This document shows positions 26,890-35,558 of a DNA stretch of 53,399 bases, piece by piece; the first letter of the stretch is position 1, and each line of letters opens with the position of its first letter. The stretch spans positions 1 through 53,399 of the forward strand of contig JAGHUX010000012.1 of assembly GCA_018064605.1 (NCBI GenBank), read 5' to 3'. Under the pieces are notes generated by a model that was not told the origin of the DNA, searched no databases, and saw only the letters and a list, made by a program, of their open reading frames with translations. Source of the DNA: Candidatus Limimorpha caballi (GTDB lineage Bacteria > Bacteroidota > Bacteroidia > Bacteroidales > F082). A program made the position numbers and the translations under genes.

Positions 26890-26906
26890 TTCAAAAACAA
26901 AATTGA

Positions 26907-27533
26907 TTAAACAATAATCGGCAGCGTGATTTTGAAGACAGAGCCGCCACCGTCCCTTCTCTCTGCGGTCACCGAACCGTTCAGTTGCAGCAACTTCTTC
27001 CTAAGTAAATATAGTCCGACACCAGTACTTTGTTGATTATCAGAACAATAATATTTATCAACACCAACTCCGTTGTCGGAAAAACACAAGCATATATCAC
27101 CTCCTCTGTTAATGGTTTCAATGCTGATTCTCAAAGGACGTTCCGACTTGTATTTCCGCGCATTCTCGATAATCTCCCTGAAAGCCGACTCAAAATATTC
27201 CGCATTGCCCCTCACAAAATGCTGTTCCGCCGCCAAACTCAAATCAATGTCACCCAAATCTTCACTTACAACAACTCGCTCAAGAATCTCGTTTATATCA
27301 CACTTTTGACTGACATCAATGTTGAAATAATTGTTTTTCAACGAATTAATGGTATTATTCACTATGCTTTTCATCCTGCCGGCCTCTTCATAAATCATGC
27401 TGAGACATCTCTGCATCGAAATATTATCGAACTCCTGCTTCATGATGATTTCCGAAACAAGCATAATGGTCGTCAACGGACTTTTCAGCTCATGAAAAGC
27501 GTTAGCCACAAAATCAAAATAAATATTTTCCAT
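26907..27533 (-). CDS. Sensorless histidine kinase core
   Basis: 208 residues from the ATG at 27533. The phosphoacceptor is His14 in FHELKSPLT, close to the N-terminus. The N box (REIIENARKYK), G1 box (DNGVGVD) and G2 (GVGLYLLRKKL) are all present, so it has a full dimerisation and ATPase core but no membrane helix, HAMP or sensor domain. Related RprX-type kinases have about 300 extra N-terminal residues. The start is fixed by a strong promoter at 27557-27587; the longer frame from 27587 begins inside it. Either another protein provides the signal, or this is a naturally stripped kinase. Confidence 0.85.
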   Translation of the reverse strand: MENIYFDFVANAFHELKSPLTTIMLVSEIIMKQEFDNISMQRCLSMIYEEAGRMKSIVNNTINSLKNNYFNIDVSQKCDINEILERVVVSEDLGDIDLSLAAEQHFVRGNAEYFESAFREIIENARKYKSERPLRISIETINRGGDICLCFSDNGVGVDKYYCSDNQQSTGVGLYLLRKKLLQLNGSVTAERRDGGGSVFKITLPIIV

Positions 27534-27556
27534 GGTCACTTTGATAAATGTCGTCA

Positions 27557-27587
27557 CAAAATTAAAATAAAACCGATTTGCCGACAA
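27557..27587 (-). promoter_or_regulatory. Promoter of the two-component system
   Basis: On the minus strand TTG (27587-27585), 20 bases, TAATTTTG (27564-27557): a near-ideal Bacteroidota promoter. It places the transcript start near 27553 and therefore excludes the upstream in-frame start at 27587. Confidence 0.75.
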
Positions 27588-27688
27588 TAAAAATGGTGAA
27601 AAAAAGTATTATTTCTATTATTTTTTACAATTTTTTTACAATTGAAACAAATTTCCTAAAAAATAAAATGTAATTAAAAATAAAATTG

Positions 27689-27696
27689 TATTTTTG
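27689..27696 (+). promoter_or_regulatory. -7 element of the candidate small RNA upstream of pgi
   Basis: TATTTTTG followed by CAG. No good -33 TTG is visible at the expected distance, so this promoter is judged by its -7 element alone. Confidence 0.5.
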
Positions 27697-27699
27697 CAG

Positions 27700-27816
27700 C
27701 GCGAAACAATGATCATCCTTAGTTCTCTTCGGAGGACTACATTGTTCGTAAAAGGTTTCATAAATTTTGGTTTTTGGTTCTGGAGGCCTCTCATGCTAAT
27801 GAGAGGTCTCTTTTTT
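27700..27816 (+). ncRNA. Candidate structured small RNA upstream of pgi
   Basis: About 115 nt between a -7 element (27689-27696) and a strong intrinsic terminator. An outer helix pairs 27705-27711 (AACAATG) with 27740-27746 (CATTGTT), extended by two more pairs past a bulged A. Inside it is a bulge of eight bases (27712-27719) and then an 8-bp stem (27720-27727 with 27732-27739) closed by a C(UUCG)G tetraloop, among the most stable loops known. After a single-stranded U/G-rich segment, 27783-27794 pairs with 27799-27810 around a 4-nt loop and is followed by six U. No reading frame makes sense. A separate -7 element for pgi lies downstream, so this is an independent transcript. I do not recognise the family. 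Confidence 0.6.
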
Positions 27817-27852
27817 ATGGAATTTTACATTATCAAATTCAAAAAAATATCG

Positions 27853-27860
27853 TATTTTCG
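27853..27860 (+). promoter_or_regulatory. -7 element for pgi
   Basis: TATTTTCG followed by CAG, a one-base variant of the consensus, 24 bases before the pgi ATG and downstream of the small-RNA terminator. Confidence 0.5.
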
Positions 27861-27883
27861 CAGAAAATTAAACCCATTGCATT

Positions 27884-29221
27884 ATGACAAACATTAAAGT
27901 TGAATTAGATCAGATTAAAAGTTTTATATCTGATAATCAATTAGATACATTTAACAATAAAATCAAGTGTACATTTGACACGATTTACAGACGCACCGGT
28001 GCCGGCAGCGATTTCCTCGGATGGGTGGATCTTCCTTCAGGCATCACGCGCGAGTTCATAGCCGACATCAAAGACAAGGCCGCCGAATTGCAGAAGAAAT
28101 CAGAGGTTTTTGTCGTCGTTGGCATCGGCGGGTCATATCTCGGCGCAAGGGCTGTCATAGAATCGCTCGTGAACCATTTTTCGCAATTCATGAAGTCTGA
28201 CGCCCCGAAAGTCATATTCGCAGGCCACACGATGAGCGAGGATTATATGTCAGACCTTCTGCAACTCCTTGATAATAAAGACTATTCAATGACGGTGATT
28301 TCAAAGTCGGGGACAACGACAGAACCTGCCGTGGCGTTCCGCATCCTGAAAAATCACATTGAGAAGAAATACGGCAAGGAAGAGGCGCGCACCCGTATCG
28401 TCGCGATAACCGACAAGGCGAAAGGCGCGTTGAAGGTTCTCGCCGACAACGAAGGCTACAAGACTTACGTCGTTCCCGACAACGTCGGCGGACGTTACTC
28501 CGTGCTCACACCTGTCGGGCTTCTGCCTATTGCCGTGGCGGGCATCGACATCGAGCAACTTGTTGCAGGAGCGCAACTCATGGAGAAGTATTGCATTGAT
28601 AATCAAGATAAAAACAACGTGGCCGCGAAATATGCAGTGGCACGTCAGGCTCTTTATCATCTTGGAAAAACAAACGAGATTCTCGTGAACTACGAGCCTC
28701 GTCTGCAATATTTCAGCGAGTGGTGGAAACAGCTTTACGGCGAGAGCGAAGGAAAAGACGGCAAGGGCATCTTCCCCGCAAGTGTCACATTCACAACGGA
28801 TTTGCATTCCATGGGACAATATATCCAGGAAGGTGTCCGCAACCTGATGGAGACTGTCATTTCTGTCGAGAACCCCGACAATGACATCAGAATCCCAAAT
28901 GACGATGCGAACTTGGATCAGCTCAACTATATCGCGGGCCGCCGTCTCTCGGAAGTCAACCTCACGGCGGAGAAGGCCACAATCCTCGCCCACGTCGATG
29001 GCGGCGTGCCTAATATCCGCATCGTGCTGCCACGCATCAACGCCAATGTCATGGGACAACTGATTTATTTCTTCGAAATGGCCTGTGCATTAAGCGGTTA
29101 CATGCTTGAAGTCAACCCGTTCAACCAACCGGGCGTGGAGGCATACAAGAAGAATATGTTCGCACTTCTCGGAAAAGCCGGCTACGAGGAACTGAGAGGA
29201 AAGTTATTGGAGGAGAGATAA
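27884..29221 (+). CDS. pgi: Glucose-6-phosphate isomerase
   Basis: 445 residues, the length of the short bacterial form. It interconverts glucose-6-phosphate and fructose-6-phosphate. The sugar-phosphate binding segments are clear: [14 protein letters not shown] near residues 73-86, [16 protein letters not shown], and [16 protein letters not shown]. The late [17 protein letters not shown] contains the catalytic Lys region. Its stop codon lies within a short purine stutter (29210-29241) that leads to the next gene 25 bases away, so pgi and the U32 gene are probably one operon. Confidence 0.97.
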   Translation: MTNIKVELDQIKSFISDNQLDTFNNKIKCTFDTIYRRTGAGSDFLGWVDLPSGITREFIADIKDKAAELQKKSEVFVVVGIGGSYLGARAVIESLVNHFSQFMKSDAPKVIFAGHTMSEDYMSDLLQLLDNKDYSMTVISKSGTTTEPAVAFRILKNHIEKKYGKEEARTRIVAITDKAKGALKVLADNEGYKTYVVPDNVGGRYSVLTPVGLLPIAVAGIDIEQLVAGAQLMEKYCIDNQDKNNVAAKYAVARQALYHLGKTNEILVNYEPRLQYFSEWWKQLYGESEGKDGKGIFPASVTFTTDLHSMGQYIQEGVRNLMETVISVENPDNDIRIPNDDANLDQLNYIAGRRLSEVNLTAEKATILAHVDGGVPNIRIVLPRINANVMGQLIYFFEMACALSGYMLEVNPFNQPGVEAYKKNMFALLGKAGYEELRGKLLEER

Positions 29222-29241
29222 GAGAGGAGAGATAAGAGAAA
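29210..29241. repeat. Purine stutter at the end of pgi
   Basis: Two to three copies of an AGAGATAAGAG-like unit span the last pgi codons, its stop and the gap to the next gene. It also supplies purine-rich sequence ahead of the U32 start. Confidence 0.55.
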
Positions 29242-29246
29242 TTCCA

Positions 29247-30506
29247 ATGAATTTGAATTATAACGACATTGAGGTGATGGCGCCGGTGGGGTCTTACGAG
29301 GCTCTGTCGGCGGCAATCCAGGCCGGCGCAGGTTCCGTCTATTTCGGCATCGGACGGCTCAACATGCGCTCGAAGTCAACGAAGAACTTCACCCTCGACG
29401 ACCTTCACGTCATCTCGGAAATATGCCACGAACACGGCGTAAAGAGTTATGTGACAGTGAATACTGTGGTTTTCGACGAGGAAATGGACGAGATGCACGC
29501 GCTCCTCGATGCGGTGAAAGCCAACGACATCTCGGCAATCATCGCCTCCGACCAAAGCGTCATACAATACGCCCGCGAAATCGGTGTCGAAGTACATATT
29601 TCAACGCAATGCAACATCACCAACCTCGAAGCCGTGAAATATTATTCGCAGTTCGCCGATGTGATGGTGACAGCCCGCGAGCTTAACATCAATCAGGTGA
29701 AGCATATCACAGAAGAGATTGAGCGTCAGCATATTACAGGGCCGAGAGGCGAGTTGGTGAGGATAGAGACATTCTGCCACGGCGCGTTGTGCATGGCCGT
29801 CTCCGGAAAATGTTACCTGAGTCTCGACAACTTCGGGACAAGCGCCAACCGCGGTGCCTGCGTGCAGCCATGCCGTCGCGGCTACGAGGTGACCGACCGC
29901 GACAAGGAAATCACTCTGGCGATTGAAAATGAATACATCATGTCGCCGAAAGACCTGTGTACGCTGCCGTTCCTCGACAAACTCCTCGCAGCCGGAGTGA
30001 AAGTGCTGAAGATCGAAGGCCGTGGCCGTTCGCCGGAATACACCAAACTCACGGTGAGCGTCTATCGCGACGCCGTTGACGCAATCCGCGAAGGGTCGTT
30101 CACGGAAGAGAAAGTCGCAGCGTGGATGGACAGACTGCGCAGCGTCTATAACCGCGACTTCTGGGACGGGTATTACCTCGGCAGGAAAATGGGCGAGTGG
30201 ACTGAGAAATACGGCTCGCAGGCGACAAAGACAAAGATTTTCGTCGGCACGATAACAAATTTCTTCGCGAAGATAAACGTCGCCGAAATAAGAATGGAGA
30301 CCCACGACCTCAACGTCGGCGACGAAATCATGGTCATCGGCCCGACGACAGGCGTTTATGAAGATACGATAAAAGAAATCCGCGTTGACCTCAAGCCGGT
30401 TGCGAAAACCGAGAAAGGTGAACTCTGTTCGATACCGGCACACGACATCGTCAGACGCGGCGACAAAGTTTATAAATTGGTTTCAGGACAAGATGCAACG
30501 ATTTAA
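29247..30506 (+). CDS. U32 family protein (TrhP/YegQ-like)
   Basis: 419 residues. The N-terminal half is a TIM-barrel-like region beginning with EVMAPVGSYEALSAAIQAGA. The U32 signature is at about 172-212: CHGALCMAVSGKCYLS, then NRGACVQPCRRGY, with conserved cysteines that in relatives hold an iron-sulfur cluster. A small beta-domain follows (KTKIFVGTITNFF onward). Despite the name 'collagenase', characterised members of this group (TrhP, RlhA, UbiU/UbiV) hydroxylate RNA bases or quinones with prephenate or other donors; tRNA 5-hydroxyuridine formation is the most likely job here. It overlaps the next gene by 14 bases. Confidence 0.88.
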   Translation: MNLNYNDIEVMAPVGSYEALSAAIQAGAGSVYFGIGRLNMRSKSTKNFTLDDLHVISEICHEHGVKSYVTVNTVVFDEEMDEMHALLDAVKANDISAIIASDQSVIQYAREIGVEVHISTQCNITNLEAVKYYSQFADVMVTARELNINQVKHITEEIERQHITGPRGELVRIETFCHGALCMAVSGKCYLSLDNFGTSANRGACVQPCRRGYEVTDRDKEITLAIENEYIMSPKDLCTLPFLDKLLAAGVKVLKIEGRGRSPEYTKLTVSVYRDAVDAIREGSFTEEKVAAWMDRLRSVYNRDFWDGYYLGRKMGEWTEKYGSQATKTKIFVGTITNFFAKINVAEIRMETHDLNVGDEIMVIGPTTGVYEDTIKEIRVDLKPVAKTEKGELCSIPAHDIVRRGDKVYKLVSGQDATI

Positions 30507-31332
30507 TTTACATACACATAGCTTGTATTCCGACGGCAAATGCCCGATGGAGGAGACCGTCGAAGAAGCGATAAAACAAGGCCTACACACCCTCGGATTC
30601 TCCGACCATTCCATGGTGCCGTTCGAGAGCAATGTCTCAATACAAAATGACAAAGTTGACGAATATGTCAACAATCTGAAAAAACTGAAAGCCGAGAACG
30701 TCGGCAAAATCACGATTCTGTCATCAATGGAGATGGAGTTCATCCCCGGCATCGTCACCGATTTCCAGAAGACAAAACGCGACCTTGGCCTCGACTATCT
30801 CATTGGTTCCGTGCATCTTGTGGGAACCGACCCAGAACATCTCTGGTTCATCGACGGAAAACACATTGAGCCTTACGACGATGGGCTGCGTGATTATTTC
30901 GGCGGCGACATCCGCAAAGGCGTGCGTGCTTATTTCGACCAGGAAAACCTGATGATTGAAACGGAGAAATTCGACATCATCGGACATTTCGACAAAATCA
31001 AGATGAACGCCCGCGGCCGTTATTTCCAGGAAGACGAGAAATGGTACCGCGACATGGTTCTGGAAACGCTCGACCTGATTAAGCAGCACGACCTGATTGT
31101 GGAAATCAACACCCGAGGGCTTTACAAACAGCGTTACAACGGCTTCTACCCGGCCGAATGGCTGCTGCCGCGCCTGAAGGAAATGAACGTGCCTGTCGTG
31201 ATTTCGTCCGACGCACACATATATACTGAGTTGACAAACTGCTTCCAGGAAGCGGAAAACGCCTTGAAATCAGTCGGTTACAGAGAGACAATGTGCTTCG
31301 TTAACGGACAATGGGAGGCTGAATGTTTGTAA
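30493..31332 (+). CDS. PHP-domain phosphatase (histidinol-phosphatase-like)
   Basis: 279 residues from the ATG at 30493, inside the end of the U32 gene. PHP metal-ligand motifs: NLHTHSLYSDGK (His6/His8 region), GFSDHS, the Glu in SMEMEFIPG, and VISSDAHI near the C-terminus. This fits HisJ-type histidinol-phosphatases that make histidinol in the histidine pathway. Because no other his gene is nearby and PHP enzymes act on several phosphoesters, the substrate is inferred. The far-upstream in-frame start at 30385 would extend deep into the U32 gene and is rejected. Confidence 0.82.
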   Translation: MQRFNLHTHSLYSDGKCPMEETVEEAIKQGLHTLGFSDHSMVPFESNVSIQNDKVDEYVNNLKKLKAENVGKITILSSMEMEFIPGIVTDFQKTKRDLGLDYLIGSVHLVGTDPEHLWFIDGKHIEPYDDGLRDYFGGDIRKGVRAYFDQENLMIETEKFDIIGHFDKIKMNARGRYFQEDEKWYRDMVLETLDLIKQHDLIVEINTRGLYKQRYNGFYPAEWLLPRLKEMNVPVVISSDAHIYTELTNCFQEAENALKSVGYRETMCFVNGQWEAECL

Positions 31333-31365
31333 AAGAGAAATTTATCTTATAACAAAAAGTTTTTG

Positions 31366-31373
31366 TATTTTTG
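31366..31373 (+). promoter_or_regulatory. -7 element for the second DUF4143-type ATPase
   Basis: TATTTTTG followed by CAG, 25 bases before the ATG at 31399, and overlapping the longer frame that begins at 31363. The same layout occurs at 1191-1198 ahead of the paralogue. Confidence 0.6.
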
Positions 31374-31398
31374 CAGAAGTTTATGTTATAAACTAAAT

Positions 31399-32616
31399 AT
31401 GAGTAAGAAAGACTACATACCAAGAGACATCTACCTTGAAAAAGTGAAGCCTTTTATCGGGCAGCAGCTGATAAAGGTGTTCACCGGTCAAAGACGAACC
31501 GGCAAGAGTTTCGTGATGTTGCAGACCGCCGATTATATTAGTTCAAACAACCGTAACGCCAAAATAATTTACATTGACAAGGAGTTGTTTGAGTTTTCAG
31601 ATATAGTTGACGCTCATACACTTAACTTGTATGTTGAAAAAAATTTAGATGCCAATGCCGACAATTTCCTATTTATTGACGAGGTTCAGGAGATTGAGCA
31701 TTTTGAATTGTGTTTGAGAAGTCTTTTAAATCAAAATAAATGTGACATTTATTGCAGCGGCAGCAACGCCAAGATTCTTTCCGGCGAGTTGGCGACACAT
31801 CTTGGTGGAAGATATATAGAGTTTAAAATCAATGTGTTGACTTTCAGGGAATATATAACTTTCAACAATCTGAATCCCACAAAAGAATCACTGAAGGAAT
31901 ATCTCACCTTTGGCGGGATGCCATATCTGACCCACATCGCAAAAGACAAGGATTTGGCGTATGAGTATTTGAAAAATGTATATTCCACAATTCTGCTCCA
32001 CGATGTCGTCGCACGGCAGTCGATAAGAAACATCCCTTTTCTTGAAAGTCTGGTGGCATTTCTTGCGGACAATGTCGGAAACTTGTTCTCGGCGCAAAAC
32101 ATCAGCAACTACTTGAAATCGCAAAACATCAAAATTGCAGTGACAACTGTGCAGGATTATCTGTCTGCATTATGTAATGCCTTTATTATCCACAAGGTGC
32201 AACGAATTAACATTCAAGGTTTTAAGATTTTTGAAATAAATGATAAATATTATTTTGAAGATTTGGGGATAAGAAATGCATTGCGGGGCTACACTTTCGT
32301 CAATGATATTAATAAATTGATGGAAAATATTGTTTATCAAGAACTTATATCACGTGGTTATGAAGTTTACGTTGGTCAGGTTGGCAAAAAGGAAGTCGAT
32401 TTTGTAGCCGTAAAAAATGGGGGTAGAATATATGTTCAGGTTGCTTATTTGCTCGGCGACGAGTCGGTCGTCGAACGCGAATTTGGCAATCTGGCGGCGA
32501 TAAAAGACAATTTTCCGAAATATGTTGTTTCAATGGACGATTTTCCTGTTGGCGGCAACCGCCACAAGGGAATCATCCATCAAAATTTGCTTGAATTCTT
32601 ACTAAACCAAAGATAA
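31399..32616 (+). CDS. AAA-type ATP-binding protein, DUF4143 family (paralogue)
   Basis: 405 residues. Walker A GQRRTGKS near residues 26-33, Walker B LFIDEVQE, and a C-terminal DUF4143 region ending in the KEVDFVAVKNGG nuclease-like segment, matching KEIDFVAIKGS of the protein at 1238-2434. The two paralogues share the domain order and the CSGSNAKILSGELATHLGGR-type block but differ widely, so they are old duplicates or separate acquisitions. The gene ends one base before the PrsW-like gene, suggesting co-translation. Confidence 0.85.
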   Translation: MSKKDYIPRDIYLEKVKPFIGQQLIKVFTGQRRTGKSFVMLQTADYISSNNRNAKIIYIDKELFEFSDIVDAHTLNLYVEKNLDANADNFLFIDEVQEIEHFELCLRSLLNQNKCDIYCSGSNAKILSGELATHLGGRYIEFKINVLTFREYITFNNLNPTKESLKEYLTFGGMPYLTHIAKDKDLAYEYLKNVYSTILLHDVVARQSIRNIPFLESLVAFLADNVGNLFSAQNISNYLKSQNIKIAVTTVQDYLSALCNAFIIHKVQRINIQGFKIFEINDKYYFEDLGIRNALRGYTFVNDINKLMENIVYQELISRGYEVYVGQVGKKEVDFVAVKNGGRIYVQVAYLLGDESVVEREFGNLAAIKDNFPKYVVSMDDFPVGGNRHKGIIHQNLLEFLLNQR

Positions 32617-32617
32617 A

Positions 32618-33355
32618 ATGGATGCATTAATTCTGACATTAGCGGTTTTGCCGGTCATCGTGCTGATGATTTATGTCTATAAAAAGGACAAATACGAAAA
32701 AGAACCGATATGGATGCTCGTGAAAGCGTTCCTGCTCGGCATACTGTCAATTCCGTTGGCGTTATGCTGTGATGTGATTTTTGCGGAGATGTTGCCAGGC
32801 AAAACAGTGTTTTTCGAGGCGTTTTTCCAGGCTGGAATCCCTGAGGAACTGGCGAAATGGGGCCTTTTCATGTTGTTTATCTGGAAAAACAAGAATTTCA
32901 ACGAGTTTTTCGACGGCATCGTCTATGCCTGTTTCATCGGTCTCGGCTTTGCCTGTATCGAAAACATCATGTATGTGTTTGATTATGAATCATATAGTGA
33001 TGCAATCCACACCGGAGTCATGAGGGCTCTGTTGTCTGTCCCTGGTCATTTCCTCTTCGCCGTGATAATGGGCTATTATCTCGGCTTGGCGAAATTCAAG
33101 CAAAATGACAGGAAAAAGTTCCTGATATTCAGCATTTTATTCCCAATCATCACACACGGGCTTTTCGACTACCTGTTGATGCTTTCGTGTGCTTTTTCGG
33201 ATAATAATCTGGAATGGTTGGGAGTTATACTTTATATCCTGTTCCTTTATCTTGACGTCAAATTGTGGAAAATCTGCCTCCGACGCATCGAGAAGTTACA
33301 GGAAGAAAGCCGTATCGAGCGCAATAATAATATTTTCCGGAAAATTTTCGGATAA
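32618..33355 (+). CDS. PrsW-like intramembrane metalloprotease
   Basis: 245 residues with about seven membrane helices. The putative zinc motifs of the family are present: GIPEELAKW (EExxK), the Glu of FACIENIM, His in PGHFLFAV and HGLFDYL. PrsW of Bacillus subtilis makes the site-1 cut in the anti-sigma factor RsiW. No sigma/anti-sigma pair is visible beside it, so the substrate is unknown. It starts one base after the ATPase stop and ends 45 bases before the S46 peptidase. Members of the CPBP superfamily can also act in bacteriocin immunity, so this assignment to proteolysis is family-level. Confidence 0.85.
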   Translation: MDALILTLAVLPVIVLMIYVYKKDKYEKEPIWMLVKAFLLGILSIPLALCCDVIFAEMLPGKTVFFEAFFQAGIPEELAKWGLFMLFIWKNKNFNEFFDGIVYACFIGLGFACIENIMYVFDYESYSDAIHTGVMRALLSVPGHFLFAVIMGYYLGLAKFKQNDRKKFLIFSILFPIITHGLFDYLLMLSCAFSDNNLEWLGVILYILFLYLDVKLWKICLRRIEKLQEESRIERNNNIFRKIFG

Positions 33356-33399
33356 GTTTTTATATGAATTTTGAAAAATATTAATCAAAAAATAAAAAA

Positions 33400-35532
33400 A
33401 TGAAAAGAGTATTTTTAACTATCGCATTGATTATCGGTGCTTTGTGTGTCAAAGCCGATGAAGGTATGTGGTTGCCTTACAACCTCAGCAATCAGAGCTT
33501 GTACGAGATGCAGCAGCTTGGCTGCCAGCTCACGGCCGAACAGATTTTCAACCTCAACCAGCCGAGCGTGAAAGACGCCATCGTGCAGTTTGGCGGCGGC
33601 TGCACCGGCGAACTCATTTCTCCTGAAGGACTTCTGCTCACGAACCATCACTGCGGACTGAGCTACGTACAGAAACACGCGACGGTCGAACACGACTATC
33701 TCACCGACGGCTTCTGGGCGAAGAGCAAGGAAGAAGAACTCCCCAACGCAGGACTGACCGTGTCGTTCCTCGCTTTCGTAGAGGATGTCACAACCGCCGC
33801 ACTCGAAGGCGTGACCGATGAGGCCACACGCCGCGATGTCATAGACAAAAACATCGAAAAGATTTGCAAAGAACGCAAAGGCGACCGCGATGTTGAAGTG
33901 GAAGTCGTGGCTTTCTACTCTGGAAATCAATACATTATGTTTGAATATAATGTCTATCGCGATGTGCGTCTCGTGTGCTGCCCGCCTTGGGGCATCGGCA
34001 AATACGGCGCCGACACCGACAACTGGACATGGCCCCGTCATAAAGGCGACTTCAACATTTTCCGCGTTTACACCGACAAGGACGGCAAACCGGCAAAATA
34101 CAGCCCCGACAACATCCCGATGAAGTCGAAGTGGTTCCTGCCCATCAACATCAAAGGTGTAAAACAAGGCGACTACGCGATGATTATGGGTTATCCTGGT
34201 TCAACAGACAGATATTCAACATCTTACACTGTGAAAAATATCATCGAGTCGGAAGGCCCGGCTACCATCGACTGCCGCACCACGAAACTCAACGAATACC
34301 GCAAGCACATGGACACCGACCAGGAGGTGTTCATAAAATACGCCTCAAAGCAGGCAAGCGTGTCGAATTACTGGAAATATTACATCGGTCAGGTGAAACA
34401 GCTGAAACGTAACCATGTGTATGAGAGACGCTTGGCTCAGGAAAAGGCCTTCAACGAATGGGTCGCCGCCGATGCCGCACGTCAGGCTGAATACGGCGGT
34501 ATGTGGGATGGCATCCAGCGCAAATGGGAAATCATGGATGACATTGAAAAGGCGTTCACTTATCTATATGAAGCCGGCTGGAACGGCGGTGAGGCAGTCG
34601 CGTTCTCACGCAGATTTATGAAAATCAACAAGTTGATAAATGAAAAAGGCTCAAAGGAAGAGATCGCAAATATGGCTGAAGGTCTCAAAGACCGCGCCGA
34701 GGCGTTCTTCAAAGATTACGACATGCCTCTCGACCGCGATGTCACGGCGGCGTTGCTCAACCTCTACTACAAAGACATCACAAAGTATGTTCCTGACATG
34801 ATGGAGAAACTCGGCGCGAAAAACGGCGGCGACTTCACGGCATGGGTCGAGGCGGCATTCGAGAAATCGGTGTTCACCGACAAGGACCGCCTTGAGAAAT
34901 GGCTCGCGAAACCGAAAAAACTCGACAAGGACCCGATTTATATGTTGGCGATGGGCTTCGTGAGTGAATACAACGATGTCGTCGTCCCGCTTTACATGGA
35001 GGCCGCCCTCGCCGGAAACGCCGGTGAACGCCAGTACATGAAAGGACTGATGGAGATGCAGCCTGAGCGCAATTTCTACCCGAACGCGAACTTCACGATG
35101 CGACTCACCTACGGCACCGTCGAGCCGTACAAAGGCGCCGATGCCGTGAATTACGACTATTACACGACCATGGACGGCGTGATGGCGAAGTACATCCCGG
35201 GCAACTGGGAGTTCGACATCCCGCAGGACGTCCGCGACCTCTATGCAGCCCGCGACTACGGACGCTACGCCGATGAAAACGGCGACCTCGTCGTCAACTT
35301 CATCACCACCAACGACATAACCGGCGGCAACTCGGGCAGCCCCGTCATCAACGGCAAAGGCGAACTCATCGGCCTCGCCTTCGACGGCAACTGGGAGGCG
35401 ATGAGCGGCGACATCATGTTCGAACAGAAAGTGCAGCGCACAATCTGCATGGACGCACGCTACCTCCTCTGGTGCCTCGAAAAAGTAGGCAAAGTGCAGA
35501 ACATCATCGACGAATTAGTGATTGTTGAATAA
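33400..35532 (+). CDS. dpp7: S46 dipeptidyl-peptidase, DPP7 type
   Basis: 710 residues with a signal peptide (residues 1-19), so periplasmic. Chymotrypsin-fold catalytic residues: His84 in LLLTNHHCG, an Asp in the DTDNWTWPRHKGDF block, and Ser645 in GGNSGSPV. The helical lid lies between. The S1 specificity residue, 18 positions after the catalytic Ser, is Gly663 (in LAFDGNWE), as in P. gingivalis DPP7, which frees dipeptides with hydrophobic residues at the P1 position. It is complementary to the second copy at 48455-50617. It feeds peptide uptake in proteolytic Bacteroidota. It precedes metF by 26 bases. Confidence 0.9.
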   Translation: MKRVFLTIALIIGALCVKADEGMWLPYNLSNQSLYEMQQLGCQLTAEQIFNLNQPSVKDAIVQFGGGCTGELISPEGLLLTNHHCGLSYVQKHATVEHDYLTDGFWAKSKEEELPNAGLTVSFLAFVEDVTTAALEGVTDEATRRDVIDKNIEKICKERKGDRDVEVEVVAFYSGNQYIMFEYNVYRDVRLVCCPPWGIGKYGADTDNWTWPRHKGDFNIFRVYTDKDGKPAKYSPDNIPMKSKWFLPINIKGVKQGDYAMIMGYPGSTDRYSTSYTVKNIIESEGPATIDCRTTKLNEYRKHMDTDQEVFIKYASKQASVSNYWKYYIGQVKQLKRNHVYERRLAQEKAFNEWVAADAARQAEYGGMWDGIQRKWEIMDDIEKAFTYLYEAGWNGGEAVAFSRRFMKINKLINEKGSKEEIANMAEGLKDRAEAFFKDYDMPLDRDVTAALLNLYYKDITKYVPDMMEKLGAKNGGDFTAWVEAAFEKSVFTDKDRLEKWLAKPKKLDKDPIYMLAMGFVSEYNDVVVPLYMEAALAGNAGERQYMKGLMEMQPERNFYPNANFTMRLTYGTVEPYKGADAVNYDYYTTMDGVMAKYIPGNWEFDIPQDVRDLYAARDYGRYADENGDLVVNFITTNDITGGNSGSPVINGKGELIGLAFDGNWEAMSGDIMFEQKVQRTICMDARYLLWCLEKVGKVQNIIDELVIVE

Positions 35533-35558
35533 TATTTAAACGAGGAACTTTACTCGTT

